Below are positions 1 to 10,000 of a DNA stretch of 64,000 nucleotides, one piece after another; position 1 is the first letter of the stretch; every line of letters starts with the position of its first letter. This DNA is from Arcobacter porcinus (GTDB lineage Bacteria; Campylobacterota; Campylobacteria; Campylobacterales; Arcobacteraceae). The position numbers were made by a program, and so were the translations under genes. The DNA is taken from the NCBI RefSeq assembly GCF_004299785.2, contig NZ_CP036246.2, forward strand, positions 992,001-1,056,000, written 5' to 3'. The notes under the pieces are model-generated. The model saw nothing but the letters and a program-made list of their open reading frames with translations. It did no database searches and was not told the origin of the DNA.

Positions 1-1
1 A

Positions 2-868
2 ACTTTAGCAATTGGAAATTTAAAAAGAAAAGAGAGTGATTTTGATGATATGGCAAGTAAAGGCTTAAATGCCCTACTTTATAAAAACACTCCTTTGGCA
101 AATCCTGCAAGTGGAACTGTTGAATCAATATCTAATATAAAACTAAAAGATATAGAAAACTTTATAAAAGATGCTTTTACTTTAAACAATCTTACAATAG
201 TTGCAGGTGGAGATATTAGCTTTGATGAGTTAAAAAATATTTTAACTCCAATATTAAGCTCTTTAAATATTGGTAAAGTAGAAGAAGAGAAAAGAATTGA
301 TTTTACTTCAAAAAAAGATTTAAAAATTATTAAAAAAGATACAGAACAAGCATATATATATTTTGGAAGTTCTTTTAATGCTCAAACAAAAAATGAAGAT
401 AATTATAAAGCAAAAGTTGCTTCATTTATTCTTGGTGGAAGTGGATTTGGAAGTAGATTAATGGAAGAGATAAGAGTAAAAAGAGGTTTAGCTTATAGTG
501 CTTATGCATCTATTGGTATTAATAAATCTTATTCTAGTTTCACAGGATATTTACAAACAAAAAATGAAAGTAGTGATGAAGCAAAAGAGTTAGTAATATC
601 TTTAGTAGAAGAGTTTGTAAAAAATGGTGTTACACAAGAAGAGCTTGATGCTGCTAAAAACTTCTTAAGTGGAAGTGAACCTTTAAGAACTGAAACTTTA
701 GCCCAGCGTTTAAATAGAGCTTTTATCTTAGATTTTAAAGGATTAGATCAAGATTATCCAAAAGATGAGCTTGAAAAGATTCAAAATCTAAAACTTGAAG
801 ATTTAAATAACTATATAAAAACTCATACTGAGTTAAATAATTTAACATTTTTTATTGTAAGGAATTAA
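2..868 (+). CDS. M16 family zinc peptidase, C-terminal part (5' end outside window)
   Basis: The reading frame is open from base 2 to the stop at 868, with no convincing start, so the gene begins before the window. What remains is the C-terminal, non-catalytic half of a pitrilysin/processing-peptidase-like protein. The run [20 protein letters not shown] followed by AYSAYA is the conserved R...Y substrate-binding segment of M16 C-domains. The HxxEH zinc site of the N-terminal half would lie upstream and cannot be checked. The next gene, gltX, follows after only 4 bp, so the two are probably co-transcribed. Family assignment is firm; substrate is unknown. Confidence 0.85.
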   Translation, partial: TLAIGNLKRKESDFDDMASKGLNALLYKNTPLANPASGTVESISNIKLKDIENFIKDAFTLNNLTIVAGGDISFDELKNILTPILSSLNIGKVEEEKRIDFTSKKDLKIIKKDTEQAYIYFGSSFNAQTKNEDNYKAKVASFILGGSGFGSRLMEEIRVKRGLAYSAYASIGINKSYSSFTGYLQTKNESSDEAKELVISLVEEFVKNGVTQEELDAAKNFLSGSEPLRTETLAQRLNRAFILDFKGLDQDYPKDELEKIQNLKLEDLNNYIKTHTELNNLTFFIVRN

Positions 869-872
869 TTAT

Positions 873-2174
873 ATGCTAAGATTTGCACCAAGTCCAACAG
901 GAGATATGCACATAGGGAATCTAAGAGTTGCTATTTTTAACTATATTGTAGCAAAACAGTTAAATGAAGGGCTTATTATTAGAATTGAAGATACTGATAA
1001 AGCAAGAAACATTGAAGGAAAAGACAAAGAAATTTTAGAGATTTTAGCTCTTTTTTCTATTGATTATAAAACTGTTTTTTATCAAAGTGAAAATATAAAA
1101 TATCATCAAAAGATGGCTTTACAACTAATGACTCAGAAAAAAGCTTTTGCTTGTTTTTGTAGTGATGATAAACTTGAAGAGTTAAAAGAGGAGAGCATAA
1201 AAAAAGGTATTCCTTTTAGATATGATAATTTTTGTGAAACTTTAAGTGATGAAACTGTTTTAAATACAAATGCTCCTTTTACTGTAAGACTTAAAAAACC
1301 TGATCATAATATTAAGTTCAAAGATCTATTAAAAGGTGAATTTGATTATGCACCATTTGATATAGATAGTTTTATTATTTTAAGACAAGATAAATCTCCA
1401 ACATATAATTATGCTTGTAGTGTTGATGATATGTTAATGGATATTTCAATGGTAATAAGAGGAGAAGATCATATTTCAAATACTCCTAAACAGATTCATA
1501 TTAGAGAATCTTTAGGATATACAAAAGAGATTAAATATGTTCATCTTCCAATAATTTTAAATGCTCAAACTGGTAAAAAAATGAGTAAAAGAGATGATGC
1601 AAGTAGCGTAAAATGGCTAATTGAACAAGGTTTTTTACCAAGTGCTATTGCAAACTATTTAGTTTTAATGGGGAATAAAACTCCAAAAGAGATTTTTACA
1701 CTTGAAGAAGCTATTTCTTGGTTTGATATTGAAACAATTTCAAGAAGTGGAGCTAAGTTTGATATTGATAAATTAAGATTTATAAATAGAAAACATATTG
1801 AAACTCTTGATGAGATGAGATTATCAAAAATATTAGGTTTTGCTGATGAGAGTATTGGAAAACTAGCAAAACTATATTTAGAAGAAGCAAGTACAATAAA
1901 AGAGATAAAAGAGAAACTTGATAATATTTTTAGTATTAAAACAACTCTTGAAGGTTTTGAAAATGAATCAAACAAAATAAAAGAAGTTTTACAAAAAGCA
2001 CCATATTTTGAAGAGTATGAAGATTTAAAAAATTATATAGTTGAACAAACTCAATTAAAAGGTAAAAATTTGTTTAAACCTTTAAGATATATCTTAACAG
2101 GTGTTGAAAATGGACCAAATATTACTGATATTTATCCATTTATTAAAAATTACATAGGAGAAATCACAAGATGA
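873..2174 (+). CDS. gltX: Glutamyl-tRNA synthetase (GluRS; GltX1/GltX2 type not resolved)
   Basis: Class I aminoacyl-tRNA synthetase charging tRNA with glutamate. The N-terminus [15 protein letters not shown] carries the HIGH-type ATP motif (HIGN, about residue 13), and KKMSKRDD near residue 235 is the KMSKS loop. The length of 433 aa is usual for bacterial GluRS. Campylobacterota commonly carry two gltX paralogues, one of them specialised for tRNA-Gln ahead of GatCAB amidation; sequence reading alone does not say which this is. The stop overlaps the yggT start by 4 bp (ATGA), which implies translational coupling. Confidence 0.95.
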   Translation: MLRFAPSPTGDMHIGNLRVAIFNYIVAKQLNEGLIIRIEDTDKARNIEGKDKEILEILALFSIDYKTVFYQSENIKYHQKMALQLMTQKKAFACFCSDDKLEELKEESIKKGIPFRYDNFCETLSDETVLNTNAPFTVRLKKPDHNIKFKDLLKGEFDYAPFDIDSFIILRQDKSPTYNYACSVDDMLMDISMVIRGEDHISNTPKQIHIRESLGYTKEIKYVHLPIILNAQTGKKMSKRDDASSVKWLIEQGFLPSAIANYLVLMGNKTPKEIFTLEEAISWFDIETISRSGAKFDIDKLRFINRKHIETLDEMRLSKILGFADESIGKLAKLYLEEASTIKEIKEKLDNIFSIKTTLEGFENESNKIKEVLQKAPYFEEYEDLKNYIVEQTQLKGKNLFKPLRYILTGVENGPNITDIYPFIKNYIGEITR

Positions 2175-2440
2175 TAGATGCACTTATTAGCTCTTTTTTA
2201 ACTGTTTTATTTAGTATTATATTTCTTTATAAATGGGTTGTTATAATCTCAGCAATTTTAAGTTGGGTTAGACCAGATCCGTATAATCCAATAGTTCAAA
2301 TGCTTTATAGATTAACAGAGCCTGTTTATGCAAAGATTAGATCTACTATTCCAACAACTTTTGGAGGAATGGATTTAGCTCCACTTATATTAATCTTCGC
2401 ATTAATATTTTTAGAAACATTTTTAAAGAGTTTATTCTAA
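2171..2440 (+). CDS. YggT family small membrane protein
   Basis: An 89 aa protein with two hydrophobic segments (about residues 5-27 and 65-87) around a conserved-looking middle, [13 protein letters not shown]...[14 protein letters not shown]. That arrangement is typical of YggT/YlmG proteins, inner-membrane proteins of uncertain function linked to osmotic tolerance, division-site or photosystem assembly roles in different groups. It overlaps gltX by 4 bp and precedes the transglycosylase gene by 5 bp, so it is part of the same operon. Confidence 0.85.
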   Translation: MIDALISSFLTVLFSIIFLYKWVVIISAILSWVRPDPYNPIVQMLYRLTEPVYAKIRSTIPTTFGGMDLAPLILIFALIFLETFLKSLF

Positions 2441-2445
2441 TAAAT

Positions 2446-4119
2446 ATGTTTAATAAAATAAAACTCTTTATAGTTTTTACACTATTTTCATCATCTTTAT
2501 GTCTATTTGCAGATATAAAAGATGTTGATTTTATGCAAAAAGAGTTTAAAGTAACTCTTCCTTGGCTTCAAGAGAAACCAAAATCAAGTGAAAGAGATTT
2601 TTTTATTGTTGAATTTTTAAATTATGATTCTACTTCAAAAGAGGAAGCGGATATTGCTTATGAGCTAAGAAGAGGTTCATATAATGCTAGTTTAGAAAAA
2701 ATATATAATCAAAAATTTCCAAAAGAGCTAAATAAAGAGGAAGAGTTTTGTAAAAATGCATCATTTAATACTTTATTATCTCAAAATAGTGATTGCATAA
2801 ATTTATCTTTAGATTCTATATCTAAACTTTTTAAATTATCAAAAAAAGAGATTCATCTTCTAATATCAAAATTAGAAGATGGTGATTTAAGAGAAAACCT
2901 ACAAATAGTATCATCTAGTGATATTCATAATGAGCTTTTGAAAAATCCAAAAAAATTTTTAGATTTTTTCTTTGATTTAAATAGTGATTTAAAGCTTAAA
3001 TATTTTAATAAATCATATAAAAAAGAGTTTTTAGATAAATTAGTTTTAGAAAAAGATTTTGATAAATTTGTAAGAGCTATTGTTTTTAATAATAATTTTA
3101 AAAATATACAAAAATCTTTTCATCATTTATCTCAAAACAGTAATTTATCTGCTAGTTCTGCTTTTTTATTAGGAATAAATGAGATTAATTTAAACAATAA
3201 ACGATATGCAAATAACTTTTTTAATATATCAAATGAAAAATCATTTTTAAGAAGTCAAAAAGACAATGCCCTATTTTGGCTATATCTTACATCAAATGAT
3301 AGAAAATATTTAGAAGATTTAGGAAAAAGCTATGATACTAATATCTACTCTTTATATGCTAAAGAGCTTTTAAATATAAACTCTTCAAATATAGTTTTTT
3401 CTTTAGATAATCTAAGTAGTAAAAAAAGTGAAGAGTATAATATTTATGATACTTTTGCTTGGTTAAATATAGCAAGAGACATTAGAACAGATTTTAATGA
3501 AGATAAATTAAATAAATATCAAAATATATTCCAAAACCAACACACAAAAGCTCATCTAGCATATATTTTAGAGAGATTTAATAACTACAAAACTCAATAT
3601 TACCTAACTCCTTATAGTGATATTATAAAAAAAGAGGGAATTTTTAAAGAGGTTTTAATATATTCAATAGCAAGACAAGAGAGTAAATTTATACCCTCTG
3701 CTATATCTATTTCAGGAGCTCAAGGTATTATGCAAATAATGCCTTTTTTATCAAAAGATATTGCAAGAAAGTTAAAAGAACCTTATAGTATTTATGAACA
3801 ATTTATTCCAAAAATAAATTTAAAATATGCAAGTTTTCATTTAGATTACCTAATAGAGCAGTTTAATGGAAATCCTCTATTTATAGCTTATGCTTATAAT
3901 GGTGGAGCTGGATATACAAAAAGTCAATTAAAAAAAGGTCTGTTTAAAGATAAAAATCATTTTGAACCATTTTTGAGCATGGAGATGATCTCTTATGCTG
4001 AAACTAGAGAGTATGGAAAAAAAGTTTTGGCAAATTTCTATATATATAATAATCATCTAAACAGTGAAAATAAAATCTCACTATCTACTATTTTTCAAAA
4101 TTTAAAACAGCCTCATTAG
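2446..4119 (+). CDS. slt: Soluble lytic murein transglycosylase (Slt70-like)
   Basis: A 557 aa exported peptidoglycan-cleaving enzyme. Residues 1-23 form a Sec signal peptide (KIKLFIVFTLFSSSLCLFA). A long helical middle without recognisable motifs matches the superhelical U/L domains of Slt. The C-terminal catalytic domain contains ARQESKF, with the catalytic Glu near residue 411, then GAQGIMQIMP and AYNGGAGY, the three classical lysozyme-like goose-type motifs. The gene follows yggT closely. Its last 32 bp overlap the convergent lipoprotein gene on the other strand. Confidence 0.93.
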   Translation: MFNKIKLFIVFTLFSSSLCLFADIKDVDFMQKEFKVTLPWLQEKPKSSERDFFIVEFLNYDSTSKEEADIAYELRRGSYNASLEKIYNQKFPKELNKEEEFCKNASFNTLLSQNSDCINLSLDSISKLFKLSKKEIHLLISKLEDGDLRENLQIVSSSDIHNELLKNPKKFLDFFFDLNSDLKLKYFNKSYKKEFLDKLVLEKDFDKFVRAIVFNNNFKNIQKSFHHLSQNSNLSASSAFLLGINEINLNNKRYANNFFNISNEKSFLRSQKDNALFWLYLTSNDRKYLEDLGKSYDTNIYSLYAKELLNINSSNIVFSLDNLSSKKSEEYNIYDTFAWLNIARDIRTDFNEDKLNKYQNIFQNQHTKAHLAYILERFNNYKTQYYLTPYSDIIKKEGIFKEVLIYSIARQESKFIPSAISISGAQGIMQIMPFLSKDIARKLKEPYSIYEQFIPKINLKYASFHLDYLIEQFNGNPLFIAYAYNGGAGYTKSQLKKGLFKDKNHFEPFLSMEMISYAETREYGKKVLANFYIYNNHLNSENKISLSTIFQNLKQPH

Positions 4120-4564
4120 TTTTTGGTCTTAAAACTATTTTTAAATCTGTAACTTTTTGTGGATTATCAAAAGTTACTATATAGTAATTACCCCAAGAGT
4201 TTTTCAACATAATATCTTTGTATCTTTTACTACTCTTATCTACACTCTCAAGCTGTTTTGGAGTTTTTCCGTTTAATAGAATTTCATATGAATTTTTTCT
4301 AAAATCTTGTTCTTCAAGATTTGCAAAAAAAGTATATATTAAAAATTTCTCATCTTTGCTACTTATATCTGAATCAATCTTATTTAAATATGTTGCCATA
4401 AGAATAACATCAACCTCATTTTTCTTTATGATATCTATTTTTTTTGTATTTCTAATTGCATTTATCTCTGTTTCATCTTTATCAAAATATCTAAATGCAT
4501 TATTTTTTGTACCACAAGCTACAAAAAGGAATGGAATTAAAGTTATTAATATTGTTTTTTTCAT
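4088..4564 (-). CDS. Predicted lipoprotein
   Basis: A 158 aa protein with a lipoprotein signal: MKKTILITLIPFLFVACG, where LFVAC is a lipobox with Cys17 as the modified residue. The rest is a soluble domain of mixed charge containing WGNYYIVTFDNPQKVTDL near the end; I do not recognise a family. A lipoprotein gene sits at the same place between slt and mobB in Campylobacter as I recall it, so it is probably a conserved envelope protein rather than a chance ORF. It converges on slt with a 32-bp overlap. Its own promoter region carries an inverted repeat (4601-4626). Confidence 0.8.
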   Translation of the reverse strand: MKKTILITLIPFLFVACGTKNNAFRYFDKDETEINAIRNTKKIDIIKKNEVDVILMATYLNKIDSDISSKDEKFLIYTFFANLEEQDFRKNSYEILLNGKTPKQLESVDKSSKRYKDIMLKNSWGNYYIVTFDNPQKVTDLKIVLRPKTNEAVLNFEK

Positions 4565-4592
4565 AATCTTTTCCTAAATATTTAAAGCGAAA

Positions 4593-4626
4593 ATTATACT
4601 AAAAATAGACTTTAGTATCTATTTTT
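4593..4626 (-). promoter_or_regulatory. Putative promoter with inverted repeat, lipoprotein/mobB divergent gap
   Basis: On the minus strand a perfect -10 TATAAT lies at 4598-4593, with a weak -35 (TAGATA, 4621-4616) at 17 bp. The spacer and -35 are covered by a perfect 9-bp inverted repeat, AAAAATAGA (4601-4609) and TCTATTTTT (4618-4626). It could be an operator for the lipoprotein gene or a hairpin; nothing identifies the binding protein. Confidence 0.4.
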
Positions 4627-4666
4627 CTAAATAGAGTTTAACAATTCTTTAGATAGAATCCACCTT

Positions 4667-5164
4667 ATGAATAGAAAAAGATTAATAGTGGCATTTTCTG
4701 GCCCATCAAATAGTGGAAAAACTACAGTTATTGTAAAAATTGCAAGTATTTTGCAAGATAGTGATTTTAAAGTTTGTATCATAAAACATGATCCAAAAGA
4801 TAAAGCTATGTTTGATAGAGAGGGAAAAGATTCTTTTAAATTCTCACAAACAGGTGCAGATGTTGCTGTTGTAAGCCCAAATAAAACAACAATATTTAAA
4901 AAAGGTACTTCAAGCATAAATGAGCTTATCTCTGTTTTTGAAGACTTTGATTATCTTTTTGTTGAAGGATTAAAAACTTTGGAGCTTCCTAGAATATCTA
5001 TATTTAGAAATAAACTTGATGAGAGTTATTTCGCTGTTTCAAATGCTTTGGCTATTGATGATACTATTGATAAAAAATCAATTCCAAAAAGTTTAGATAT
5101 TCTAAATTTAAATAATCCAGAAGAAATAATAAACTGGATAGATAAAAATGCTAAAAAGGTATAA
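4667..5164 (+). CDS. mobB: Molybdopterin-guanine dinucleotide biosynthesis protein MobB
   Basis: A 165 aa P-loop GTPase that assists MobA in attaching GMP to molybdopterin, making the bis-MGD form of the molybdenum cofactor. GPSNSGKTT at residues 12-20 is the Walker A motif, followed by the typical MobB run IIKHDPKDK near residue 45 and FDREGKDS...TGADV. Length and motif order match the family. fbp begins 6 bp after the stop, so the two share an operon without an obvious functional link. The window also holds mog, another molybdenum cofactor gene, at 43775-44302. Confidence 0.92.
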   Translation: MNRKRLIVAFSGPSNSGKTTVIVKIASILQDSDFKVCIIKHDPKDKAMFDREGKDSFKFSQTGADVAVVSPNKTTIFKKGTSSINELISVFEDFDYLFVEGLKTLELPRISIFRNKLDESYFAVSNALAIDDTIDKKSIPKSLDILNLNNPEEIINWIDKNAKKV

Positions 5165-5169
5165 GACTT

Positions 5170-6012
5170 ATGCAAGAGATAATTAATGCAATAGAAGAAT
5201 CTGCTATAAAAATAAAATATCTGATTGAAACAGGTGATACAGGTAAAAGTGAAAGTGAAAATAGCACAGGTGATACTCAATTAAAACTTGATATTCAAAG
5301 TGATCAAATAATTGAAGCTATATTTAAAAAAATCCCATCTATTAAATCAATTGTTAGCGAAGAGCAAGATGAAATAAAAAATATAAATCCAAATGGTAAA
5401 TATCTAATTGCTTATGACCCTTTGGATGGCTCATCTTTAGTTGATGTAAACTTATCTGTTGGTTCAATTTTTGGAATATATGAAAATGAGTTTAATGCAA
5501 AAAATATTGTAGCTTCTGTTTATGTTGTTTTTGGACCAAGAGTTGAAATGGTTGTGACAACAGATGATGTAAAAATGTATAGATTATTGGATGGAAAATT
5601 TAAATTTATTCAAAATATTAATTTAAATGAAAAAGGAAAACTAAATGCTCCTGGTTCAACACAAAACTGCTGGGCTCCTTTTCATAAACAACTAATTGAT
5701 GATATTTTTGCTGATGGTTATAGATTAAGATATAGCGGTGGAATGGTTCCTGATTTACATCAAATCTTACTTAAAGGTGGAGGATTATTCTCATATCCAG
5801 GAACAAGTGATAGACCAAAAGGAAAACTAAGACAACTTTTTGAAGTTTTCCCTTTTGCTTTAGCTTATGAAAAAGCAGGTGGAGAAGCTATTGATGGATA
5901 TAAAAGAGTTTTAGAAGTTGAAACCTCTCATATTCACGATACAACTCCTTGTTTTTTTGGCTCAAAGGTTGAAATATCTAGAGTTTTAGAAGTTTATAAA
6001 AATAATGTCTGA
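5170..6012 (+). CDS. fbp: Fructose-1,6-bisphosphatase, class I
   Basis: A gluconeogenic phosphatase converting fructose-1,6-bisphosphate to fructose-6-phosphate. Metal-binding motifs of class I FBPase are visible: SEEQDE (about residues 62-68) and DPLDGSS (about 83-89), followed by [14 protein letters not shown] and [15 protein letters not shown]. The 280 aa length is at the short end of the family, typical for Campylobacterota. It overlaps the next small gene by 8 bp. Together with oadA and pckA later in the window it fits an organism that builds sugars from organic acids. Confidence 0.95.
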   Translation: MQEIINAIEESAIKIKYLIETGDTGKSESENSTGDTQLKLDIQSDQIIEAIFKKIPSIKSIVSEEQDEIKNINPNGKYLIAYDPLDGSSLVDVNLSVGSIFGIYENEFNAKNIVASVYVVFGPRVEMVVTTDDVKMYRLLDGKFKFIQNINLNEKGKLNAPGSTQNCWAPFHKQLIDDIFADGYRLRYSGGMVPDLHQILLKGGGLFSYPGTSDRPKGKLRQLFEVFPFALAYEKAGGEAIDGYKRVLEVETSHIHDTTPCFFGSKVEISRVLEVYKNNV

Positions 6013-6205
6013 AGATAAAAACTTAGATATTTGGGAAGAGAAACTAGAAAATATTTTAGAAGAGTTAAAATCTTGTCAAAATAAAAATAGTTTGACTTCT
6101 TGTAAGTCTTGCAAAGAGTTCTTTGATTGCGAACTTAGAAAAAAATATGTTATTGCTGTTTATGAATCTATGAACAAAGGTTCTGGCGGTGGATTTGAAT
6201 TTTAG
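6005..6205 (+). CDS. Small conserved cysteine-containing protein (66 aa), function unknown
   Basis: Begins 8 bp inside fbp and ends 14 bp before metG, in the same frame context as neighbouring operon genes. An acidic helical N-terminus is followed by the pattern [17 protein letters not shown], with C24 adding a fourth Cys, suggesting a small metal-binding or redox-active site. The tail is Gly-rich ([10 protein letters not shown]). I recall a small gene at the same place between fbp and metG in Campylobacter jejuni, which supports it being real. No function can be assigned. Confidence 0.75.
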   Translation: MSEDKNLDIWEEKLENILEELKSCQNKNSLTSCKSCKEFFDCELRKKYVIAVYESMNKGSGGGFEF

Positions 6206-6219
6206 AAAAAAGGGAAAAG

Positions 6220-8187
6220 ATGCAAAAATCTTGTAAAAATGTTTATATTACAACTCCAATATATTATGTAAATGATGTAGCTCATATAGGTCATGCTTAT
6301 ACAACAATTATTGCTGATATGTTAGCAAGATATTCAAGACTTGTTGGACATAATACTTATTTATTAACAGGAACAGATGAACACGGACAAAAAATAGCTC
6401 AAAGTGCTGAAGCTAGAGGAAAATCTCCAAAAGAGTATGCAGATGAAATATCTGGTAAATTTAGAGCTTTATGGGATGATTTTGATATATCTTATGATCA
6501 ATTCATAAGAACAACAGATGAAAATCATAAAGTTGGTGTTCAAAAAGCTTTTTCTAAAATGTTTGAAAAAGGTGATATTTACAAAGGTGAATATGAAGGT
6601 TTTTATTGTGTTCCTTGCGAAACTTTTTATCCTGAATCTCAACTTGTAGATGAACAATTTTGCCCAGAGTGTGCAAGAGCTACAATCTTAGTAAAAGAAG
6701 AGAGCTATTTTTTCAAGTTATCAAAATATGAAGATAAACTTTTAAAATGGTATGAAGAGAATCCTGATTGTATTTTACCAAGAGCAAAGAAAAATGAGAT
6801 TGTAAATTTTGTAAAAAATGAGTTAAAAGATCTCTCTATTTCAAGAACTTCTTTTGATTGGGGAGTTAAATTTCCTGAATCTATGAATGAACCAAAACAT
6901 GTTATGTATGTTTGGCTTGATGCACTTTTAAATTATACAACTGCTTTAGGTTATGGAACAGATGAAAAAAATATGGATTTTTGGCCAGCTAATATTCATT
7001 TAGTTGGAAAAGATATATTAAGATTCCATGCTATTTATTGGCCAGCTTTTTTAATGAGCCTTGATTTACCACTTCCAAAACATATAGCTGCTCATGGTTG
7101 GTGGACAAGAGATGGTGAAAAAATGAGTAAATCAAAAGGAAATGTAGTAAATCCTAAAGAAGTAGCAGATGCTTATGGATTAGACGCATTTAGATATTTT
7201 CTTTTAAGAGAAGTTCCTTTTGGTCAAGATGGAGATTTTTCACAAAAAGCTTTAATAAATAGAATTAACTCTGATTTAGGTAATGATTTAGGTAACTTAT
7301 TAAATAGAATTATTGGAATGAGTGGAAAATATTTTGACTTTAATGTAAGTTCAAAAGATGTAGAAAAATTCCATAAAAAAGAGCTTGATGAAGTAAATGA
7401 GATAATTGACTCTTTAGAATCATATATTTATAATATGCAAATAAACAAATATCTTGAAGATCTTTGGAAAATTCTTACAATAGCAAATAAAGCAATTACA
7501 GATTATGAGCCTTGGAATCTTATGAAAGAAGGTAAAGAAGATGAAGCTATGGCACTTGTTGCTCTGATTACAAATATTATGGCAAAAGCTTCTTTACTTT
7601 TAGATTCAGTAATGCCTCATAAAATAAAAGATATTGCATCATCTTTAGGAATTGAAATTTCAACTGAAAACTATAATAAATTAATTCTTGATAAGAAGCT
7701 AATCGATGATGTAAGAATAACAAAAATAGATGCCCTATTCCCTAGAATTGAAGAAGTTTTACTTTCTCAACCTGAGGTTTCAGATGTTACAGTTTTACAG
7801 AAAGATGTTTCTAAATATGAAGCTAAAGAAGAGCTAGAACCTCTTGAACTAGATGGTTTAAATCTTATTACAATAGATAAGTTTTTTGAAACTACTATAA
7901 AAGTTGGAACAATTGTAGAAGCAAATGAAGTCCCAAAATCTAATAAACTTCTTATTTTAAAAGTAGATTTAGGAGAAAATAGAACTAGACAAATTCTTGC
8001 TGGTATAAAAGAGTTTTACTCTGCTTCTGATTTAATAGGTACTCAAGCTTGTGTTGTTGCAAATTTAAAACCAGCAAAATTAATGGGTTATTTAAGTGAA
8101 GGAATGCTTCTTGCAGCTAAAGATGAAGATGGTTTATCTTTAATTAGACCTGAAAAGCCAAAGAAAATTGGTACAAAAATTAGCTAG
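6220..8187 (+). CDS. metG: Methionyl-tRNA synthetase with C-terminal tRNA-binding domain
   Basis: Class I synthetase charging tRNA-Met. YVNDVAHIGHAYT near residue 20 carries the HIGH motif. A single zinc knuckle, CVPC...CPEC, lies near residues 130-150, and KMSKSKGNVV near residue 301 is the KMSKS loop. The last ~100 residues (from about 555, ITIDKFFETTIKVGTIVEAN) form an EMAP/Trbp111-like OB-fold that dimerises and binds tRNA. The length of 655 aa is full for this architecture. The TAG stop overlaps the GTG start of the next gene by one base. Confidence 0.96.
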   Translation: MQKSCKNVYITTPIYYVNDVAHIGHAYTTIIADMLARYSRLVGHNTYLLTGTDEHGQKIAQSAEARGKSPKEYADEISGKFRALWDDFDISYDQFIRTTDENHKVGVQKAFSKMFEKGDIYKGEYEGFYCVPCETFYPESQLVDEQFCPECARATILVKEESYFFKLSKYEDKLLKWYEENPDCILPRAKKNEIVNFVKNELKDLSISRTSFDWGVKFPESMNEPKHVMYVWLDALLNYTTALGYGTDEKNMDFWPANIHLVGKDILRFHAIYWPAFLMSLDLPLPKHIAAHGWWTRDGEKMSKSKGNVVNPKEVADAYGLDAFRYFLLREVPFGQDGDFSQKALINRINSDLGNDLGNLLNRIIGMSGKYFDFNVSSKDVEKFHKKELDEVNEIIDSLESYIYNMQINKYLEDLWKILTIANKAITDYEPWNLMKEGKEDEAMALVALITNIMAKASLLLDSVMPHKIKDIASSLGIEISTENYNKLILDKKLIDDVRITKIDALFPRIEEVLLSQPEVSDVTVLQKDVSKYEAKEELEPLELDGLNLITIDKFFETTIKVGTIVEANEVPKSNKLLILKVDLGENRTRQILAGIKEFYSASDLIGTQACVVANLKPAKLMGYLSEGMLLAAKDEDGLSLIRPEKPKKIGTKIS

Positions 8188-9188
8188 TGAAAATATCTTC
8201 AATCATTGATATTGTTGATGGAGAGTTATTAAGCACTCCATCAATTTCATCTATAAATAGCATAAAAACTGAAGCTGAAAAAGTAAAAACTGCTGATTTA
8301 TTTATTGCTAAAAATATAGATGATTTGAATATTGCTATAAACAATGGTGCTTATGCTGTTATTTTTGAAGAAAATTTCTCTATAAGTGACAATGAAGTTG
8401 CATTTATAAAAGTAAAAAGTATAGAAAAAGCACTTCTCTCTATTTTTAGATTTAAATTGGCAAATAAAAACATTAAAGCATATTTATCTACTGATATTAG
8501 TTATGATTTACTAAAATCTCTATTTTTAAACAATCATAAAAATATTTTTATTCTTCCAAAAAACATAGAAAAAATATTTAAATTTATAGATAATATAGAA
8601 GACAATAGTATTGTTATCTCAAATAACAAAGAGGTGCTAAATAGCATCTTTTCAAATCATGAGATTTTTGATAAAGAGATAGATAAACACTCTATAAGAA
8701 ATCTTACTATTCACTCTTTATTTGAATTGAGTTTTTCATATAAAAACAGATATTATAGTCGTATAAAAATAGCCGCTTTATATATAAAAAGCTTAATTAA
8801 TTGTTTAGAGTTTTTTAAAGATTATGATATTGATTTAACAAAACTAAATAGATTTAAAAATCTAAAAGCAATATTTTTGGATAAAAATCTAAATATTGTA
8901 GATTTTGGTAAAAGTGATACATTTTTAATAAGTCAAAACAATTTATCTTTAGTAGAATTTGAAATAAAATTTATAAAAGAGTATTACAAATATGCAAAAG
9001 CTATTTTTATTACAAACTCTTATTTAGATTATTTAAATAAAGATGAACAAATTTTAATAAAAAACATAGAAGATTTAAAAAATATTTTAGATAATACGGA
9101 GTTTAACTCTATTTATCTTATAGGATTTGACTATTTGACAGTCTTAGACTATTTTTCAAAGCCTAAAGACTTGCCAACTCTTTTTTAA
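8187..9188 (+). CDS. Hypothetical protein, possibly Mur-ligase N-domain-like
   Basis: A 333 aa protein with a GTG start that shares its first base with the metG stop. The opening MKISSIIDIVDGELLS... followed by TADLFIAKNIDDLNIAINNGAYAVIFE resembles the UDP-sugar-binding first domain of MurE/MurF. The central GxxGKT ATP-binding motif of true Mur ligases is absent, so it is not a working ligase of that type. A protein of this size follows metG in Campylobacter as I recall. Its link with metG is positional only. Family assignment is tentative. Confidence 0.6.
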   Translation: MKISSIIDIVDGELLSTPSISSINSIKTEAEKVKTADLFIAKNIDDLNIAINNGAYAVIFEENFSISDNEVAFIKVKSIEKALLSIFRFKLANKNIKAYLSTDISYDLLKSLFLNNHKNIFILPKNIEKIFKFIDNIEDNSIVISNNKEVLNSIFSNHEIFDKEIDKHSIRNLTIHSLFELSFSYKNRYYSRIKIAALYIKSLINCLEFFKDYDIDLTKLNRFKNLKAIFLDKNLNIVDFGKSDTFLISQNNLSLVEFEIKFIKEYYKYAKAIFITNSYLDYLNKDEQILIKNIEDLKNILDNTEFNSIYLIGFDYLTVLDYFSKPKDLPTLF

Positions 9189-9190
9189 AA

Positions 9191-9847
9191 TTAATATACT
9201 TTTCCAAAAGAACTAATAACTTTTCCCAAAACACTAAGATCCTGTTTATCCAAAACTTGTATTGGATAATCCTTATTGTCTGAAATAATATCTAATTTTC
9301 CATCAACTCTTTTTTGAACTCTTTTTACAAAAAGTCCATGAAGAGTTGTAAAAGCATAGATTCCATCTCTTGATAAATCATTTTTTGTTTTATCTATAAA
9401 TATTATATTATTTGAATTTAATGTTGGTTCCATAGAATCACCTGTTACATTTATTGCATCTATATTTTTTAAATTATCTTTTCCACCTAAAATATTTAAA
9501 AAATAAGCTGGTAACTCTAAACTTTCATAAAAATCTTCATTATCGTAAGCCCCTCCACCTGCACTTACATTTATACTTGGATAATATTTAATCCAATATC
9601 TATCAGTACTATCAATTAGTGAATTTGGATTTTGATTATATAAAAGCCAATTTATAGAGATTTTCTTTTTTGCACAAAAATTTAAAATATTTGAATAAGG
9701 TATTTTACCTCTATTCTTCATTGTTGCAAAATTTGCTTGAGTTATATCCAAAGCTTCTGCTAAATCTTTATCAAATATCTTTTTATCTTTAAAATCAGAA
9801 CTAAGTACAACTTTTAGTTTTGCTAAAATTTCATCAATAATTATCAT
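9191..9847 (-). CDS. CI/LexA-type transcriptional repressor with S24 peptidase domain
   Basis: A 218 aa self-cleaving type of repressor. Residues about 5-70 form a phage CI-like helix-turn-helix (DLAEALDITQANFATMKNRG), ending in the typical ISINWLLYN. The S24 domain carries the nucleophile in GDSMEPTL (Ser138), the general base Lys in FVKRVQ (about 174), and an Ala96-Gly97 pair (NVSAGGGA) at the expected cleavage position. There are no phage genes around it, so it is a stand-alone chromosomal regulator. It is divergent from oadG-oadA with 153 bp between, and it has a strong promoter. Targets are unknown; autoregulation and control of oadGA are plausible. Confidence 0.88.
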   Translation of the reverse strand: MIIIDEILAKLKVVLSSDFKDKKIFDKDLAEALDITQANFATMKNRGKIPYSNILNFCAKKKISINWLLYNQNPNSLIDSTDRYWIKYYPSINVSAGGGAYDNEDFYESLELPAYFLNILGGKDNLKNIDAINVTGDSMEPTLNSNNIIFIDKTKNDLSRDGIYAFTTLHGLFVKRVQKRVDGKLDIISDNKDYPIQVLDKQDLSVLGKVISSFGKVY

Positions 9848-9873
9848 TTTCTCTCCTTTTGAAATAAAATTTT

Positions 9874-9902
9874 ATTATATTACAATTTGTTATCTTTTTC
9901 AA
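9874..9902 (-). promoter_or_regulatory. Sigma70-type promoter for the S24 repressor gene
   Basis: On the minus strand a -35 TTGAAA (9902-9897) and a perfect -10 TATAAT (9879-9874) are separated by exactly 17 bp, about 27 bp upstream of the start codon, with AGGAGA as ribosome binding site. On the other side of the divergent gap, a 10-bp palindrome TAACTAGTTA overlaps a possible oadG -10 and could be an operator. Confidence 0.6.
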
Positions 9903-10000
9903 GATATTTAACTTAAACTCTTGCAAATTATTCGTAACTAGTTATAAAGGTAAATTTCTATATTATTTCATTTAAATTTCAAAATTAGTTCGGAGAGAGT

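Noticed and set aside
4218-4577. 119-codon plus-strand frame opposite the lipoprotein gene
   Set aside because: It mirrors the lipoprotein reading frame, has no ribosome binding site and reads as low-complexity hydrophobic sequence.
9191-9847. S24 repressor as evidence of a prophage
   Set aside because: The neighbours on both sides are housekeeping genes (metG block, oadG-pycB) and no phage structural, replication or integrase gene is visible.
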